A stretch of 47,567 bases of DNA, from IMG/VR virus record IMGVR_UViG_3300049203_000087, positions 1-47,567 of that record; one strand, given 5' to 3'. A program made the translations under genes and the position numbers. This DNA is from a virus. A model generated the notes under the pieces. It worked only from the letters and a program-made list of their open reading frames with translations. It had not been told where the DNA came from and made no database searches. Of the stretch, positions 15,523 through 22,421 are shown in pieces (within the stretch, counting starts at the first letter, position 1; each line of letters begins with the position of its first letter).

Positions 15523-16093
15523 TATCGAGCGCCGCGCCCTCCCGGCCGGGATTGAAATCGAAACGCGCGAGGATGGTAAGAGAAAGCTGCGCGGTCACGC
15601 TGCGGTGTTCAATGCTCTATCCGAGGATCTCGGCGGCTTTCGCGAGCAGATCGCGCCCGGTGCGTTCGCCGATGCGATCGGCATGGATGATGTTCGGCTG
15701 CTTATCAATCACGAAGGCTTGCCGCTGGCGCGCAACCTGTCGGGCACGTTGAAGCTGGGGGAGGACGCTCGCGGCCTCACGATCGAGGCCGATCTGGACG
15801 AGGCTGACCCAGATGTGCTCCGGCTGCTGCCCAAGCTTCTGCGCGGCGATGTCAATCAGATGTCATTCGGCTTTTCCGTCCGCCCCGGCGGGCAGGATTG
15901 GGCGAAGGATGATGAGGGTCGCACCATACGCACGCTGAAGAAGCTGCGGCTCTTCGATGTCTCCGTGGTTACATATCCCGCCTACACTCAGACAGATGTG
16001 GCGGTGCGCGAATTGCGGACGTGGGAACAGTCTTTGAAGGCTCCCACGCCCTATCGATTGATGCAGGCACTGGAGCGCCAGGCCAGCATCTAA
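15515..16093 (+). CDS. HK97-type prohead protease (S78)
   Basis: The product is 192 aa. The S78 pattern is visible: GHAAVFNALSEDLGGFREQIAPGAF, the catalytic His in LLINHEGLPLARN (about residue 66), and the catalytic Ser in NQMSFGFSV (about residue 117), followed by LRLFDVSVVTYPAYTQT. The enzyme matures the capsid by removing the N-terminal scaffold region of the major capsid protein. A strong terminator follows, before the capsid gene. Confidence 0.95.
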   Translation: MLDIERRALPAGIEIETREDGKRKLRGHAAVFNALSEDLGGFREQIAPGAFADAIGMDDVRLLINHEGLPLARNLSGTLKLGEDARGLTIEADLDEADPDVLRLLPKLLRGDVNQMSFGFSVRPGGQDWAKDDEGRTIRTLKKLRLFDVSVVTYPAYTQTDVAVRELRTWEQSLKAPTPYRLMQALERQASI

Positions 16094-16115
16094 GGAACCG
16101 CCAACGCGGGGTTGT

Positions 16116-16142
16116 AAGGTCGGCATGGTGCCGGCCTTTTTT
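16116..16142 (+). terminator. Intrinsic terminator between protease and capsid genes
   Basis: A 10-pair stem AAGGTCGGCA / TGCCGGCCTT (one G-T) with a TGG loop runs into six T. It sits 14 nt before the capsid ATG. Because the capsid must be made in large amounts, this probably marks either partial termination with a separate capsid promoter or an antiterminated late transcript. No promoter is visible in the short gap. Confidence 0.85.
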
Positions 16143-16155
16143 ATTGGAGAATGCT

Positions 16156-17370
16156 ATGAGCGATAAGCTCAAAGAGCTCCGCGCAAAACGCGGCAAGCTG
16201 GTTCACGACATGCGGGCAATTACGGAGGCGGGCACCGCTGAAAAGCGGGATCTGTCGAATGAAGAACTTGCTCAGCATTCGGCTCTCTTTGACGAGGTGG
16301 AGAATCTGCGCGAGCAGATCACGGCGGAAGAGCGTAGCATTGAGGCTGGCCGCCTCATTGCGGATCGCCAGGACGAGCGCAACGAGAACCGCGCCGCGCC
16401 AAAGAGCGAAGCTGAGCTCCGTATGGCGGGCTTCCGGTCGTATCTCAGCCACGGACGCATCGATGGCGAAGGGGCCGAGGAATATCGCGCTTTCCAAGCC
16501 GGCTCCGATACCGAGGGCGGCTATCTCATCGCGCCGGAGCAGTTCGTCCAGCAGATGATCCAGGCGGTTGACAATGCCGTTTTCATCCGTGGCTTGGCGA
16601 CCAAGTTCCAGGTCGGCCAAGCTTCGTCGCTCGGCGCTCCCACGCTCGACACCGACGCGGAAGACACGGATTGGACGACTGAGTTGCTGACCGGCAACGA
16701 GGAAGATTCGATTCGGTTCGGCAAGCGCAACCTGCATCCGCACCCGATGGCCAAGCGCGTGAAGATCTCGAATGACCTGATCCGCAAGGCCGTCATGCCC
16801 GTTGAGCAGATCATCATCGATCGCATGTCCTACAAGGTAGGCGTCACTCAGGAGAAAGCCTTTCTCACTGGCAACGGTGCGCAGCAGCCGCTCGGCGTGT
16901 TCACGGCATCGGCGAATGGCATTTCGACGGGGCGGGATGTCTCCACGGGCAATAGCACGACTGCCATCACCTTTGATGGTCTGATCGAGGCGAAATACTC
17001 GCTCAAGGCCGCTTATTGGGGTTCTGCTCAGTGGCTTTTCCACCGTGACGCGGTGAAGATGATCACCAAGCTGAAGGACGGCGATGGCCAGTATCTGTGG
17101 CGGGAGTCGGTTCGCGTCGGCGAGCCGGACACTGTACTTGGGATGCCGATGAACATTTCGGAATATGCGCCGAATACGTTCACCACGGGCCTGTATGTCG
17201 GCCTTCTCGGCGACTTCTCGAAGTACTGGATCGCCGACGCGCTGACCATGCAGATGCAGCGCCTTACCGAGCTCTATGCCGAAACCAATCAAATCGGCTT
17301 CATCAGCCGTGTTGAGACGGACGGTATGCCGGTTCTTGAGGAAGCTTTCGCCCGCGTGAAGCTGGCCTAA
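16156..17370 (+). CDS. HK97-fold major capsid protein
   Basis: The product is 404 aa with GGAGA 7 nt before the ATG at 16156. Residues about 1-90 are a charged coiled coil, the delta scaffold domain removed by the adjacent protease. The HK97 fold starts at GSDTEGGYLIAPEQFVQQMIQ and shows family marks including the KRVKISNDLIRKAV stretch, AFLTGNGAQQPLGVF, and VLGMPMNISEYAPN. It builds the icosahedral head. Confidence 0.96.
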   Translation: MSDKLKELRAKRGKLVHDMRAITEAGTAEKRDLSNEELAQHSALFDEVENLREQITAEERSIEAGRLIADRQDERNENRAAPKSEAELRMAGFRSYLSHGRIDGEGAEEYRAFQAGSDTEGGYLIAPEQFVQQMIQAVDNAVFIRGLATKFQVGQASSLGAPTLDTDAEDTDWTTELLTGNEEDSIRFGKRNLHPHPMAKRVKISNDLIRKAVMPVEQIIIDRMSYKVGVTQEKAFLTGNGAQQPLGVFTASANGISTGRDVSTGNSTTAITFDGLIEAKYSLKAAYWGSAQWLFHRDAVKMITKLKDGDGQYLWRESVRVGEPDTVLGMPMNISEYAPNTFTTGLYVGLLGDFSKYWIADALTMQMQRLTELYAETNQIGFISRVETDGMPVLEEAFARVKLA

Positions 17371-17394
17371 GCGCCAAATCGAAGGACATTCGAA

Positions 17395-17838
17395 ATGCAG
17401 CTTACTAACAAAGTCAAGACCATCCTGTGCAAAACGGCGGTTGCCGCCGGCACGAGCGACGTTACCGACGCAACGGCAGTTGATATGTCGGGTTATGAGG
17501 GGGTGCGTTTCATCTTCTCGTTCGGCGCGATCACTACGGGCGCGGTGACTTCGGTCGGCGCGGCTTCGCTCGCAACGAGCAGCCCGACTGTCGGAACCGA
17601 CGACATCGCAGGGAGCAAGATCACGGTGGCGGATGACGCGGATGACAAGATTGTTATTCTCGACATCCACAAGCCGCCTCTCCGCTATGTTCGTCCGTTC
17701 GTGGATCGGGGAACGCAGAATGCGGTGGTCAACTGCATCATCGCCGAGCTCTACGATCCGGTGAAGTTGCCGGTTTCGGCCGATACCACGGTTTCCGGGC
17801 AGGAGCTGCACGTCAGCCCCGTGAACGGCACCGCGTAA
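17395..17838 (+). CDS. Putative capsid-associated (decoration-like) protein
   Basis: The product is 147 aa, beta-rich, with small-residue repeats (TTGAVTSVGAASLATSSPTVG) and a YVRPFVDRGTQNAVVNCIIAELYDP strand pair. The position straight after the major capsid gene, length and composition suit a head decoration or stabilisation protein, a frequent neighbour in alphaproteobacterial siphophages. No catalytic motif is seen. Followed by a hairpin at 17847-17867. Confidence 0.65.
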   Translation: MQLTNKVKTILCKTAVAAGTSDVTDATAVDMSGYEGVRFIFSFGAITTGAVTSVGAASLATSSPTVGTDDIAGSKITVADDADDKIVILDIHKPPLRYVRPFVDRGTQNAVVNCIIAELYDPVKLPVSADTTVSGQELHVSPVNGTA

Positions 17839-17846
17839 GACCCGCC

Positions 17847-17867
17847 GGGCGGCCGGGTAAGCCGCCC
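17847..17867 (+). other. Intergenic hairpin without T tract
   Basis: Inverted repeats GGGCGGC (17847-17853) and GCCGCCC (17861-17867) can form a 7-bp stem with a 7-nt loop, 8 nt past a stop codon. No T run follows, so it may protect mRNA 3' ends or slow polymerase rather than terminate. Confidence 0.4.
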
Positions 17868-17925
17868 ATCCTTCCCGTGTCCATAGTGACTAGGCGGCTC
17901 GCCGCTGTAGCCAACGGAGATTTTT

Positions 17926-18264
17926 ATGGCAGACGCCACCTATCAACCCCTCGTTTATAAGAAGCAGGGCGGCAACGAGCTCGTTATCGCGTCCGGCGGG
18001 GTGCTCAACATTGAGACCGGAGGCATCATCAAGGCCAATGGCACGCAGGGCGCCGCACTGACTGCCCAGCTCACCACGATCACTCCGGCGGACGCCGAGG
18101 GCACGCCAGACTACGCAATTGCGGCACTGACGAGCTCGACGCCATTCGGCTTCGCGAGCGCGCAGGAGGGCATCACGGTTCTCTACGTGATCAAGAACCT
18201 TCAGACCCGCTTGGCCGAGGTGGAAGCCCGCCTAGAGGCCGCTGGCCTCGTAGCCGCGAACTGA
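17926..18264 (+). CDS. Putative head fibre/spike protein
   Basis: The product is 112 aa. The N-terminal 45 residues look like short beta repeats (GGNELVIASGGVLNIETGGIIKANG), the middle is linker, and residues about 88-108 form a coiled coil (VIKNLQTRLAEVEARLEAAG). This arrangement fits a trimeric fibre or a head-attached spike. Two genes later lies a GTA-type spike base protein, so it may be the fibre partner. Inference from pattern and neighbourhood. Confidence 0.55.
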   Translation: MADATYQPLVYKKQGGNELVIASGGVLNIETGGIIKANGTQGAALTAQLTTITPADAEGTPDYAIAALTSSTPFGFASAQEGITVLYVIKNLQTRLAEVEARLEAAGLVAAN

Positions 18265-18265
18265 T

Positions 18266-18472
18266 ATGCGCGTCCGCATGAGGTCGCGTATGGCCGGGCC
18301 GGCGGTTAACGCGTCCCCTGGCGATGTGATTGATCTCGACAGGATCGCCGCTCACGCACTTATCGAGGGCGGCTTTGCTGAGCAGATCGACGAACCGGAG
18401 ACGGCCACGGTGGCCGCGCCCGAGCGAGCAGTGCTGCGGCGCGGTCCCAAGCCGAAGACTTCTCGCCCGTAA
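18266..18472 (+). CDS. Small hypothetical protein of the head module
   Basis: The product is 68 aa, basic at both ends, with a GDVIDLDRIAAHALIEGGFAEQI core. Such short proteins between capsid and connector genes are frequent in Sphingomonad phages, where the core resembles a small DUF-type beta fold that lines up residues of gene products called head-completion proteins. Starts 1 nt after the upstream stop, ends before a terminator. Confidence 0.6.
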   Translation: MRVRMRSRMAGPAVNASPGDVIDLDRIAAHALIEGGFAEQIDEPETATVAAPERAVLRRGPKPKTSRP

Positions 18473-18511
18473 TTCCGCAATCCGGGTCCTCCTCTCTCCC
18501 CGGCAACCTTG

Positions 18512-18541
18512 GGGCCGCTCTTAATCGGGCGGCCCTTTTTT
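18512..18541 (+). terminator. Intrinsic terminator within the head module
   Basis: A perfect 7-bp stem GGGCCGC / GCGGCCC with a 10-nt loop is followed by six T. It lies 40 nt after a stop codon and 15 nt before the next start, directly ahead of the next ribosome site AGGAGG. Confidence 0.88.
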
Positions 18542-18556
18542 ATTCAGGAGGTCTGA

Positions 18557-18823
18557 ATGGCCGATGCATTCTCAACCTTCTCCAGCACCGTTTCAGACCC
18601 GTCCACCCTCGCAGTTGCGGTGACCGCGCATGACACGAACCCGCTGACCGACATTCCCAAGGCAATATTCGTCGGCACGACGGGGAACATCACCATGCGC
18701 GGCGTCGGCGGCGGCTCGGACACCGTGTGGAAGAACATCCCCAGCGGGACGACCATTCCCTTTCGTGCGCAGTATATCCGTTCGACCGGCACGACCGCTG
18801 CGGACATTCTGGCGCTTTACTGA
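18557..18823 (+). CDS. Spike base protein, RcGTA rcc01079-like
   Basis: The product is 88 aa, matching a small beta-barrel family found as head-spike base in the Rhodobacter gene transfer agent and in many alphaproteobacterial phages. Marks are AVTAHDTNPLTDIPKAIFVGTTGNITMRGVGG, a hydrophobic pair IPSGTTIPFRAQYI, and RSTGTTAADILALY at the C-terminus. In RcGTA this protein anchors spikes on capsid vertices. Its place among head genes agrees. Confidence 0.7.
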   Translation: MADAFSTFSSTVSDPSTLAVAVTAHDTNPLTDIPKAIFVGTTGNITMRGVGGGSDTVWKNIPSGTTIPFRAQYIRSTGTTAADILALY

Positions 18824-19389
18824 TGTGGCTTCCCGTCACCGTCACGGTGGCCCCCGCGTCCGAACCGATCACGCTGGCTCAGGCAAAGGAGCAGGTGCGG
18901 GTCATTGACGATACGAGCCAGGACGACCTCCTGAACTCATATATCGTCGCGGCGCGGACGCATGTGGAAGCGGTGACGGGGACGAAGCTGGTTTCGCAAA
19001 CGGTGGTGATGAAGGCGGATTGCTGGGACGATCTGGCCAACCTGCCCACCGGGCCGATCCAGTCGATCAGCTCGATCACCTATGTGGACACGGCCGGCGA
19101 CACGCAGACGCTGGCCACTTCGGTTTATGAGACGCGGCTGGACGGCATCGCCCCCAGCATCGTCCTGAAATATGCACAGACTTGGCCGTCGATCCGCAGT
19201 GGTTCGCTGATCACGGTGACGGGCGTGGCGGGCTATGTTGCGGTCCCGTCCAGCGTCCTTCACGCGATCAAGCTGCTGGTGGCGGACTGGTTTGCTGAGC
19301 GGGCGGACGCAAATATCGGGCGCACGGTTACGCCGATGCCGAACGGGGTCATGGCGTTGCTTGCCAATCATCGGCGGTGGGGCGTCTGA
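18823..19389 (+). CDS. Head-tail connector (adaptor, HK97 gp6-like)
   Basis: The product is 188 aa. It shows the gp6-like pattern: EPITLAQAKEQVRVIDDTSQDDLLNSYIVAARTHVEAVTGTKLVSQ, then PTGPIQSISSITYVDTAGD, then VPSSVLHAIKLLVADWFAERA. The protein forms the ring under the portal. ATG overlaps the upstream stop by 3 nt and its own stop abuts the next start. Confidence 0.9.
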   Translation: MWLPVTVTVAPASEPITLAQAKEQVRVIDDTSQDDLLNSYIVAARTHVEAVTGTKLVSQTVVMKADCWDDLANLPTGPIQSISSITYVDTAGDTQTLATSVYETRLDGIAPSIVLKYAQTWPSIRSGSLITVTGVAGYVAVPSSVLHAIKLLVADWFAERADANIGRTVTPMPNGVMALLANHRRWGV

Positions 19390-19730
19390 TGGATGCCAAC
19401 CGACCGCACCTGATCACGTTTCAACGCAGCATAACAACGACGGACGATTACGGCGGCCAAGTTGCGACGTGGACGACGCTCTGCCGCGCTTATGCCTCTG
19501 TGAGCTTCGGGACGGGGCAGGAGCGGCGTGAGGCGGCGCAGGAGAGTGCATCAGCCCCCGCGACCTTCCGCGTGCTCTACAATGGCTCCACGGCCAATCT
19601 GAGGCCGACTGACCGCATCCAGTATCTCGGCTCTGCCTGGGACATCACCAGCATCGCAATGCTCGGATTGAATGAGGGCGTCGAGGTCGTCGCCATCCGC
19701 CTACAGCCTACAGGAGACACACATGACTGA
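19389..19730 (+). CDS. Head closure protein (SPP1 gp16 / HK97 gp7-like)
   Basis: The product is 113 aa. It has the usual small beta-barrel marks: LITFQRSITTTDDYGGQVATWTTLCRAYASV, then REAAQESASAPATFRVLYNGST, RPTDRIQYLGSAWDITSIAMLGLNEGVEVVA. It plugs the connector after packaging and binds the tail. The position right after the adaptor is canonical. Confidence 0.88.
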   Translation: MDANRPHLITFQRSITTTDDYGGQVATWTTLCRAYASVSFGTGQERREAAQESASAPATFRVLYNGSTANLRPTDRIQYLGSAWDITSIAMLGLNEGVEVVAIRLQPTGDTHD

Positions 19731-20136
19731 TATTTCGATCACTGCCGCGAATGTTCTCGCCGGCTCCGGCTCCAGCACCGCTAATGGGACGGCAGGGGTG
19801 ACAATCTTGGCAGGTCAAGTGGTGTACCTCGATGCCACTGACGGCAAGTTCAAGCTGGCGGACAGCGATTCCGCGACTGCTGCGGTTCGCTCGCCCTATG
19901 GCATCGCCCTGAACGGGGCATCGAATGGACAGCCGCTCGCGGTGCTTCGGCGCGGGCCGATCACGATCGGCGGAACGCTCACGGCGGGGCTGGCCTATTA
20001 TCTGAGCAAGGCGACGCCGGGTGGCGTTTGCCCGGTGGCCGACATCGCCTCGGGTGGATATTCGGTGATCCTCGGTATTGCCACTTCCACGACCGTTCTG
20101 GACGTGAAAATCCAGGAAAGCGGCGTCGCGGTCTGA
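19723..20136 (+). CDS. Decoration-like beta protein inserted in the connector genes
   Basis: The product is 137 aa with an AGGAGA ribosome site. It is Gly/Ala/Thr-rich, with a GQVVYLDATDGKFKLADSDSATAAVRSPYGIALNGAS segment like the capsid cement/DUF2190-type and tail-associated beta proteins of alphaproteobacterial phages. It may be displayed on the head. Sitting between head closure and the gp10-like gene is unusual for a decoration protein. Confidence 0.55.
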   Translation: MTDISITAANVLAGSGSSTANGTAGVTILAGQVVYLDATDGKFKLADSDSATAAVRSPYGIALNGASNGQPLAVLRRGPITIGGTLTAGLAYYLSKATPGGVCPVADIASGGYSVILGIATSTTVLDVKIQESGVAV

Positions 20137-20624
20137 TGGCGACGGTCACGCTTTCAGGATTTCGGGAGCTTGACCGCGCGCTTTCTGAACTGCCGAAGGC
20201 GACGGCTCGCAATGTCTTGCGGCGGGTAGGCAAGGCAGCACTTCAGCCGATGGCTGACGCGGCAGCGGCCAAGGCACCGGTTGACGAGGGCAATCTTCGA
20301 ATAAGCGTGGTGGTTTCCGAGAAGAGGACGCGACGCGCCGGCGGGGGAACCAAGGCAGGGTTCGTGGCAGGCAAGGGGTTCCGTCGCGATCCGAAAACCA
20401 GCGTTGATCTGGCGATGGGGCCGGGGTCCGGACTTGGTGTGCTGCCATACGCAACATTTGCTGAGTTCGGCAGGCAAAACCAGGCGGCAGATCCATTTAT
20501 GCGGCCGGCCTTTGACGCTGGCGCGCAGGGCGTGATTGACCGGATCGGCGAGAGCTTGGGTCAAGAGATCGACAAGGCGGCGAAGCGTTTGGCCAAGCGG
20601 GCGGCGAAGAAGGCGGCGAGCTGA
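20136..20624 (+). CDS. HK97 gp10-family head-tail joining protein
   Basis: The product is 162 aa. The family pattern is clear: GFRELDRALSELPKATARNVLRRVGKAALQPMADAAAAKAPVDEGNLRISV, then YATFAEFGRQNQAADPFMRPAFDAG. The C-terminus is a Lys/Arg/Ala-rich helix. It lies between head closure and the tail terminator, its usual place. Confidence 0.92.
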   Translation: MATVTLSGFRELDRALSELPKATARNVLRRVGKAALQPMADAAAAKAPVDEGNLRISVVVSEKRTRRAGGGTKAGFVAGKGFRRDPKTSVDLAMGPGSGLGVLPYATFAEFGRQNQAADPFMRPAFDAGAQGVIDRIGESLGQEIDKAAKRLAKRAAKKAAS

Positions 20625-21019
20625 TGGATATGCAAGCGGCCTTACGCGCACGCCTCATCGGGGATGCTGGTGTTTCGGCGCTGGCTTCGGACAGGGTTTA
20701 TTGGGTTCAGGCTCCTCAGGATGCAGCGCTTCCGCGGATAACATTGCAGACGATCAGCGCCGATCGACCGCAGACGTTTAAAGGATTTCAGCCTCTCCGC
20801 TCTGCGCGGGTTCAGTGTGACATCTGGGCTGCATCCTACAGCGCGGCGCGGACGATCGTGGAAGCGGTGATCGCCGAACTGGCGGTCCCTGAAACGAGCA
20901 ACGGGATAATCTTTGGCAGGCCCCAGGTGGATGGGGAGCGCGATCTGTTCGAGCGGTCTGATACTCAGGAAATCCACAGAATATCCCTCGATCTAATAAT
21001 TTGGTGGTCTGCGGTCTAA
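20624..21019 (+). CDS. Tail terminator (DUF3168 family)
   Basis: The product is 131 aa. DUF3168 marks are seen: LRARLIGDAGVSALASDRVYWVQAPQDAALPRITLQTI and RSARVQCDIWAASYSAARTIVEAVIAEL. Proteins of this family form the ring that stops tail tube growth and joins it to the head. It starts at the upstream stop and precedes the tail tube gene. Confidence 0.9.
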   Translation: MDMQAALRARLIGDAGVSALASDRVYWVQAPQDAALPRITLQTISADRPQTFKGFQPLRSARVQCDIWAASYSAARTIVEAVIAELAVPETSNGIIFGRPQVDGERDLFERSDTQEIHRISLDLIIWWSAV

Positions 21020-21036
21020 TTTAAGGAGAAATTCTA

Positions 21037-21468
21037 ATGTCTGGAGAAGCTATCGGCTGGGGCGCAGAGGTCTGGCTTGACAACGCGAGCGGCACTTTGA
21101 CCGAATTGGTCGGAGTTTTTGAACTGACGATCCCGAACTATCAGACCGATGAAGTCGAGATCACGCACTTCAAGAGCGCCGGTCGCAAGCGCGAATATAT
21201 CGCCGGCCTGATCGAGACTGGCGAGGGCACGTTCTCCATGAATTATGTCCCCGGCTCGGCAACAGATGTTATCTGCCGCGCCGCTCATGCCGATGGCGTG
21301 ACGCGATCGTTCAAGATCGTGATCCCCGACGCGGCCGGCGTGGATGAATGGGAAATCGAGGGCGATTGCTTTGTGCGCGGCTATGAGCGCGGCATCCCGG
21401 TTGACGACCGCATCACTGCCACACTCACTGTGAAGTTCACGGGCGACACCGTAGAGAGCGCGGCGTAA
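21037..21468 (+). CDS. Major tail tube protein
   Basis: The product is 143 aa with AAGGAGA 9 nt upstream. It is a beta-rich tube protein of the phage tail tube family: GWGAEVWLDNASGTLTELVGVFELTIPNYQTDEVEITHF, then IAGLIETGEGTFSMNYVPGS and a C-terminal VDDRITATLTVKFTG strand. It stacks as hexamers around the tape measure. Followed directly by the chaperone. Confidence 0.9.
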   Translation: MSGEAIGWGAEVWLDNASGTLTELVGVFELTIPNYQTDEVEITHFKSAGRKREYIAGLIETGEGTFSMNYVPGSATDVICRAAHADGVTRSFKIVIPDAAGVDEWEIEGDCFVRGYERGIPVDDRITATLTVKFTGDTVESAA

Positions 21469-21469
21469 C

Positions 21470-21817
21470 ATGGTCGCGCCCTTCTATGGTGAGCGCACGG
21501 TTGATATTGACGGCGAGGCTTATTCCCTCGTCATCAATTTCCGCGCTATGGCAGCGATGGAAACACATCGGCCGATGATGGAACTGCTCGCCGAGATGGG
21601 CGGTCAGCGCGTCTCCATATCGACGATGGCGATTATTCTTTGGGGGTTGCTTCGAGCCCGGCATAACGACTTGAGCGAGGATCACGCGGTTGCCATGCTT
21701 ATGTCGCATGGCGGCGAAGTGGGCGCTGCGATTAATGAATTGCTCCAGTCCGCATTTCCGGCGGCGAAGGGTGCTCCCGCCCGCCCTCGGACGCGGAAGA
21801 AGGCCTCGACCTCCTAG
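21470..21817 (+). CDS. Tail assembly chaperone, GTA gp10-like (G-type)
   Basis: The product is 115 aa. The start matches the GTA-gp10 family: an ERTVDIDGEAYSLVINFRAMAAME strand-strand-helix unit then a helical body (MAIILWGLLRARHNDLSEDHAVAMLM). It ends in a basic Pro/Arg/Lys tail. It binds the tape measure during tail assembly. A second frame opens in -1 across its 3' end, as in lambda G/GT. Confidence 0.85.
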   Translation: MVAPFYGERTVDIDGEAYSLVINFRAMAAMETHRPMMELLAEMGGQRVSISTMAIILWGLLRARHNDLSEDHAVAMLMSHGGEVGAAINELLQSAFPAAKGAPARPRTRKKASTS

Positions 21818-22128
21818 CCTTCTATTCCGCATGGTGTGAGGAGTTCCCGCCGGCTGACTTCTGGGAGCAGACGCCGCGGACATTTGAGGCGGCGATGAGA
21901 GGCCGGAGCAAGGCGCGCGAGCAAGCTACCGAGCTGGCCTATTTCCAGGCTTGGGCAACGGAGCGGTTCGCGCGTGAGAAGCGGCTCAAGCCGTTCGGGA
22001 AATATGTTGCGGATATCCGTCCACGGAAGCCGCAAACCGGCGCTGACATCCTTGCGATTTTCCAAGGCTTCGAGGCGGCTGGCGTGCCGGTGAAGATCAG
22101 AAAAGCGGGGTTAGGGCGCGTTGTCTAA
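21739..22128 (+). CDS. Frameshift extension of the tail chaperone (T-type part)
   Basis: The frame is open from 21739 to 22128 in -1 relative to the chaperone, and no ATG, GTG or TTG occurs in it before 21895. Yet the translation upstream of that ATG is clearly protein-like (AEEGLDLLAFYSAWCEEFPPADFWEQTPRTFEAA). A fusion made by -1 ribosomal frameshifting before the stop at 21815-21817 is therefore most likely, giving about 230 residues overall. I see no perfect X XXY YYZ slip site; G-AAG-GGT (21766-21772) and G-AAG-AAG (21796-21802) are weak candidates. Independent initiation at 21895 (77 aa) is the alternative. Confidence 0.7.
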   Translation: MAPVRISGGEGCSRPPSDAEEGLDLLAFYSAWCEEFPPADFWEQTPRTFEAAMRGRSKAREQATELAYFQAWATERFAREKRLKPFGKYVADIRPRKPQTGADILAIFQGFEAAGVPVKIRKAGLGRVV

Positions 22129-22362
22129 GGCTTGGTCTGCCCGGGTAGACCAAGCTCCCAGTCCCTCAATCGATCCGGGCTGATTAGCCCAATAGAAGAA
22201 TGAGCCGATTACGGCTGATATGATGGCCATGCGGATAACCAGCAGCTTTGTGCGGCGGTTATGCTCGGCGAGATCGTCAGCCGAGGTGAAACGATGGTGA
22301 CAGTAACGACAGACCGCTGCGTCTGGTCGCACCATCTCTCTGCACTGGGTGCACTCTTTCAT
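22111..22362 (-). CDS. Minus-strand zinc-ribbon membrane protein (moron)
   Basis: The product is 83 aa, transcribed against all late genes. The N-terminus is a zinc ribbon, CTQCREMVRPDAAVCRYC, followed by a charged segment and one transmembrane helix at about 40-60 (LLVIRMAIISAVIGSFFYWA), then a short outside or periplasmic tail. The ATG at 22362 follows a strong GGAGG box. Its 3' end overlaps the chaperone extension by 18 nt. It fits a moron expressed from the prophage, perhaps acting at the membrane. No promoter pair is obvious. Confidence 0.72.
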   Translation of the reverse strand: MKECTQCREMVRPDAAVCRYCHHRFTSADDLAEHNRRTKLLVIRMAIISAVIGSFFYWANQPGSIEGLGAWSTRADQALDNAP

Positions 22363-22421
22363 GGCCGCCCTCCGTTGGCGACCTGTACCCCGTGCGACTG
22401 CTTGATAGAAGGGGGCTCCTG

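Noticed and set aside
16141-17811. A 556-aa minus-strand open frame
   Set aside because: It lies opposite the major capsid gene, has Arg/Asp-rich low-complexity translation typical of a GC-rich shadow, and no ribosome site.
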